A DNA stretch of 64,000 nucleotides, from positions 248,001 through 312,000 of the forward strand of contig CANMAW010000003.1 of assembly GCA_947495915.1 (NCBI GenBank), written 5' to 3'. The DNA is from Maribacter algarum (ex Lu et al. 2025) (nom. illeg.). Lineage in GTDB: Bacteria > Bacteroidota > Bacteroidia > Flavobacteriales > Flavobacteriaceae. Below, one piece after another: positions 61,933 through 64,000 of this stretch. Both the position numbers and the translations under genes were made by a program. The notes beneath the pieces are model-generated. The model was not told the origin of the DNA and searched no databases. It was given only the letters and a program-made list of their open reading frames with translations. The first letter of the stretch is position 1, and each line of letters begins with the position of its first letter.

Positions 61933-64000
61933 TTAATGAAAACAATCCATTCCGATCGGTGACCCGTCTGGAAGTTTAGGTGTCTCAATTAATTCAAATG
62001 CTGATATATTTTTACTAAAAGCATTAATTCTTCGCACCATTTCAGCGCCCATAGTATTATTGCTTTTCAATGACATACTAGCCTTTAGTTTCGAAAGTGC
62101 ATTATTTGCCAGTGCATTCACTTGTGGATGTACTTTCTCTGTTGCCGCTAAATGCATTAAATGATACAAGACCCTAAAATTAATATTTGTTTGCGCCTCA
62201 TTTAGATAGGTATCTTTATGACTTTTCATTACCGTGTTCAAGACTAAAGCATCAAAAACCTCTGAAAGACCTATATTTTTTGGGTCAATAGATTTCTGTT
62301 GAATTAGCCGTGACACCCGCTCAGGATGCAACAACAAGCCTAAAGTCATATCAGCTGCCGTTTCAGTCGCAGATAATGCATCAAATGAAACCCCAGTCTT
62401 TCCTTTTATCGACTCTCTTGTTCTAGCATAACCAAAAGCACGTGGAGGAAATAGATGTAATTTGTTTTTAGGAATTGCGATTACACTGGCGTCTAAAGTT
62501 TGTAGTAAACTTTTTAATGCCTTTTCTTGGGTTTCTTTATCTATAACATAAACCGTTTTTTGATTATCTCCTTTCACCGCATAATTATATTCTAAACCTC
62601 CTACAAGTTTTGCTACCGCCTCTGTTTGATATCTATGAAAAAAATACAAAGGCACAAAAACATCTTCCAATACAGAATAAGGCTGATTCGATGGAATATT
62701 ATCAGCTGAAAAGTTTGCAATCGCCACTTCTCTAATCTTTAGCATATCGTTAAGTTCATCACTAACACTTTTACCATTATCCCATAAATGAGCTAAAACA
62801 TGTGCACTACCTCGAGGTCTCGCATCTTGATCTGTGATGAAACGTAAACCGTTCGTGGCTGCCTGCTCAAGTATCTTATTTAATTCTAAAGTTTCGTTTT
62901 CATCTTCTGCAAAAGACTCATAAGCATAAGCTACCGATACTTTGTCCCATGCCCCTATCCTATCATCATAGGCATTAGAAAAATCAATGGTGCCGTTTTT
63001 CAACGAAAATTGAGGATGTGGATAATCCATTACTGAAGCCTTACCATTCGTACTCGCTGCGTAGTTATGAGCAAAACCAAGCGTATGACCAATTTCATGC
63101 GCCGATAATTGACGAATTCTTGCAATTGCCATTTCTAACATGGGTTCATGGTTATCATCGCGTTCAGCATATGGCTTGTTCATTAAAGCCTGCGCGATTA
63201 AAAAATCTTGTCGAATTCTTAAACTTCCCAAACTAACATGGCCTTTAATGATTTCGCCTGTTCTAGGGTCTGTAACGCTCGCACCGTAACTCCAACCGCG
63301 AGTTGAACGATGTACCCATTGAATAACATTAAAGCGCACATCAAGCGGATCTGCGTCATCTGGTAATATCTTTACTTGAAAAGCATCCTTATAACCAATA
63401 GCTTCAAATGCTTGATTCCACCACTTACCACCTTCTAGCAAGGCAGATCGAACAGGTTCGGGCGTACCATTATCTAAATAGTAAATGATCGGCTCTATGG
63501 CTTCACTTACTGCCGCAGTTTTGTCTTTCTTTTCTAATCTATGTCTGCGAATAAATCGTTTTAATATAGGAGATTCAACTGGGGTTGCATAATCATAGTA
63601 CATAAAAGGAGAAGCACCAGAGCGAGGATCAAATGCTCTTTTTTTATAACCGTCATCGGGTAATTCTACAAATGAATGGTGTTGAGCAACGGTAACCAAA
63701 CCAGGATTTGGAGTTACTGATCTAATATTTCTACCAGTAGCATCTCCTTTAAAGGTAAGGGTAACATCAAACTCTATATTTTTTGGAAAGGCCTTGGTTC
63801 GTTCTAAGGCCAATGCGCTTTTAGATTTATCGAGTTGATACACGCCTTCTTTAGAACGTTTTAATCGAGCAACAACACCATGAGTGTCTTGCATTAGAAA
63901 ATCTGTAATATCAATTATGTACTTCCCATTAGTTTCATCTTCGATAGGGAAACCTCCTAATACAGACTTTGCAAATGCTTGTTCAACAGATTTTCGTTCT
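61933..64000 (-). CDS. zinc-dependent metalloprotease (DUF5117/DUF5118 type), 5' part beyond the window
   Basis: The C-terminal 688 codons are present; the frame stays open to the window edge (the methionine at 63894 is internal), so the true start is outside. The zincin motif HEIGHTLGFAHNY is near the middle, with the Met-turn region (SVMDYPHPQ) following. The DUF5117-type N-terminal domain and a long helical C-terminal part fit the bacterial metzincin family of Bacteroidota. A signal peptide cannot be seen. It is probably exported. Confidence 0.9.
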   Translation of the reverse strand, partial: ERKSVEQAFAKSVLGGFPIEDETNGKYIIDITDFLMQDTHGVVARLKRSKEGVYQLDKSKSALALERTKAFPKNIEFDVTLTFKGDATGRNIRSVTPNPGLVTVAQHHSFVELPDDGYKKRAFDPRSGASPFMYYDYATPVESPILKRFIRRHRLEKKDKTAAVSEAIEPIIYYLDNGTPEPVRSALLEGGKWWNQAFEAIGYKDAFQVKILPDDADPLDVRFNVIQWVHRSTRGWSYGASVTDPRTGEIIKGHVSLGSLRIRQDFLIAQALMNKPYAERDDNHEPMLEMAIARIRQLSAHEIGHTLGFAHNYAASTNGKASVMDYPHPQFSLKNGTIDFSNAYDDRIGAWDKVSVAYAYESFAEDENETLELNKILEQAATNGLRFITDQDARPRGSAHVLAHLWDNGKSVSDELNDMLKIREVAIANFSADNIPSNQPYSVLEDVFVPLYFFHRYQTEAVAKLVGGLEYNYAVKGDNQKTVYVIDKETQEKALKSLLQTLDASVIAIPKNKLHLFPPRAFGYARTRESIKGKTGVSFDALSATETAADMTLGLLLHPERVSRLIQQKSIDPKNIGLSEVFDALVLNTVMKSHKDTYLNEAQTNINFRVLYHLMHLAATEKVHPQVNALANNALSKLKASMSLKSNNTMGAEMVRRINAFSKNISAFELIETPKLPDGSPIGMDCFH

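Overview
The window is chromosomal DNA of an AT-rich Bacteroidota bacterium, most likely a marine member of the Flavobacteriaceae. The evidence is TAnnTTTG-type -7 promoter elements instead of sigma70 boxes, little Shine-Dalgarno signal, and many family-typical genes (BatA, DUF4834, Lacal_2735, DUF2452, YfhO, a DUF5117-type metalloprotease, LolA next to LptF). I see no prophage, IS element, CRISPR array or rRNA. There is one tRNA (Ser, UGA). The genus cannot be fixed by reading.

Layout. 0-6 kb: alpha/beta hydrolase, PabB, FMN reductase, a membrane acyltransferase-like protein and dihydrolipoyl dehydrogenase. 5.6-9 kb: an Lrp regulator divergent from a PLP C-S lyase and an NhaC antiporter. 9-16.3 kb: thiol peroxidase, DgkA, FtsK, LolA, an extended LptF/G permease and a RibB with a degenerate RibA domain. 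16.3-19 kb: DUF1080 protein, DegT aminotransferase and nitroreductase on the minus strand. 19.2-20.1 kb: tRNA-Ser followed by a decayed gene whose frame reads like the FokI cleavage domain with four internal stops.

22.2-28.7 kb is the most distinctive region: a tightly packed operon of small uncharacterised proteins (Lacal_2735, DUF2452, TIGR03643, DUF2256), two photolyase/cryptochrome flavoproteins and a flavin reductase, followed by a TetR-like regulator and an ABC1/AarF kinase. The two leader regions share the same composite inverted element, GTTTAAC and (G/A)TTAAAC offset by exactly 21 bp. This looks like a light or UV response regulon. The larger photolyase is of the bacterial (6-4)/FeS-BCP type but lacks the four cluster cysteines.

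28.9-38.9 kb: a glycosyltransferase, BatA, a catalytically degenerate dihydroorotase, small membrane proteins, an esterase, an MBL hydrolase, a large unknown cytoplasmic protein, BCP peroxiredoxin and a cysteine-free endonuclease III. 38.9-41 kb: two tandem copies of a module made of a sigma-70-family factor and a 47-residue protein too short for usual gene calling. 41-53.6 kb: UvrA, an Arg/Ser-rich exported protein behind a palindromic operator candidate, an envelope glycan cluster (flippase, GT4, YfhO), DUF4834, an outer-membrane protein and a GNAT-like protein. 53.7-56.1 kb: an alpha-oxoamine synthase and a cysteine-synthase-family enzyme, a plausible capnine (sulfonolipid) pair. 56-64 kb: oligopeptidase B, YbaB, thioredoxin, OmpA protein, YegP, threonine aldolase and a zinc metalloprotease cut by the window end.

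All family calls come from reading motifs by eye; no search was run.
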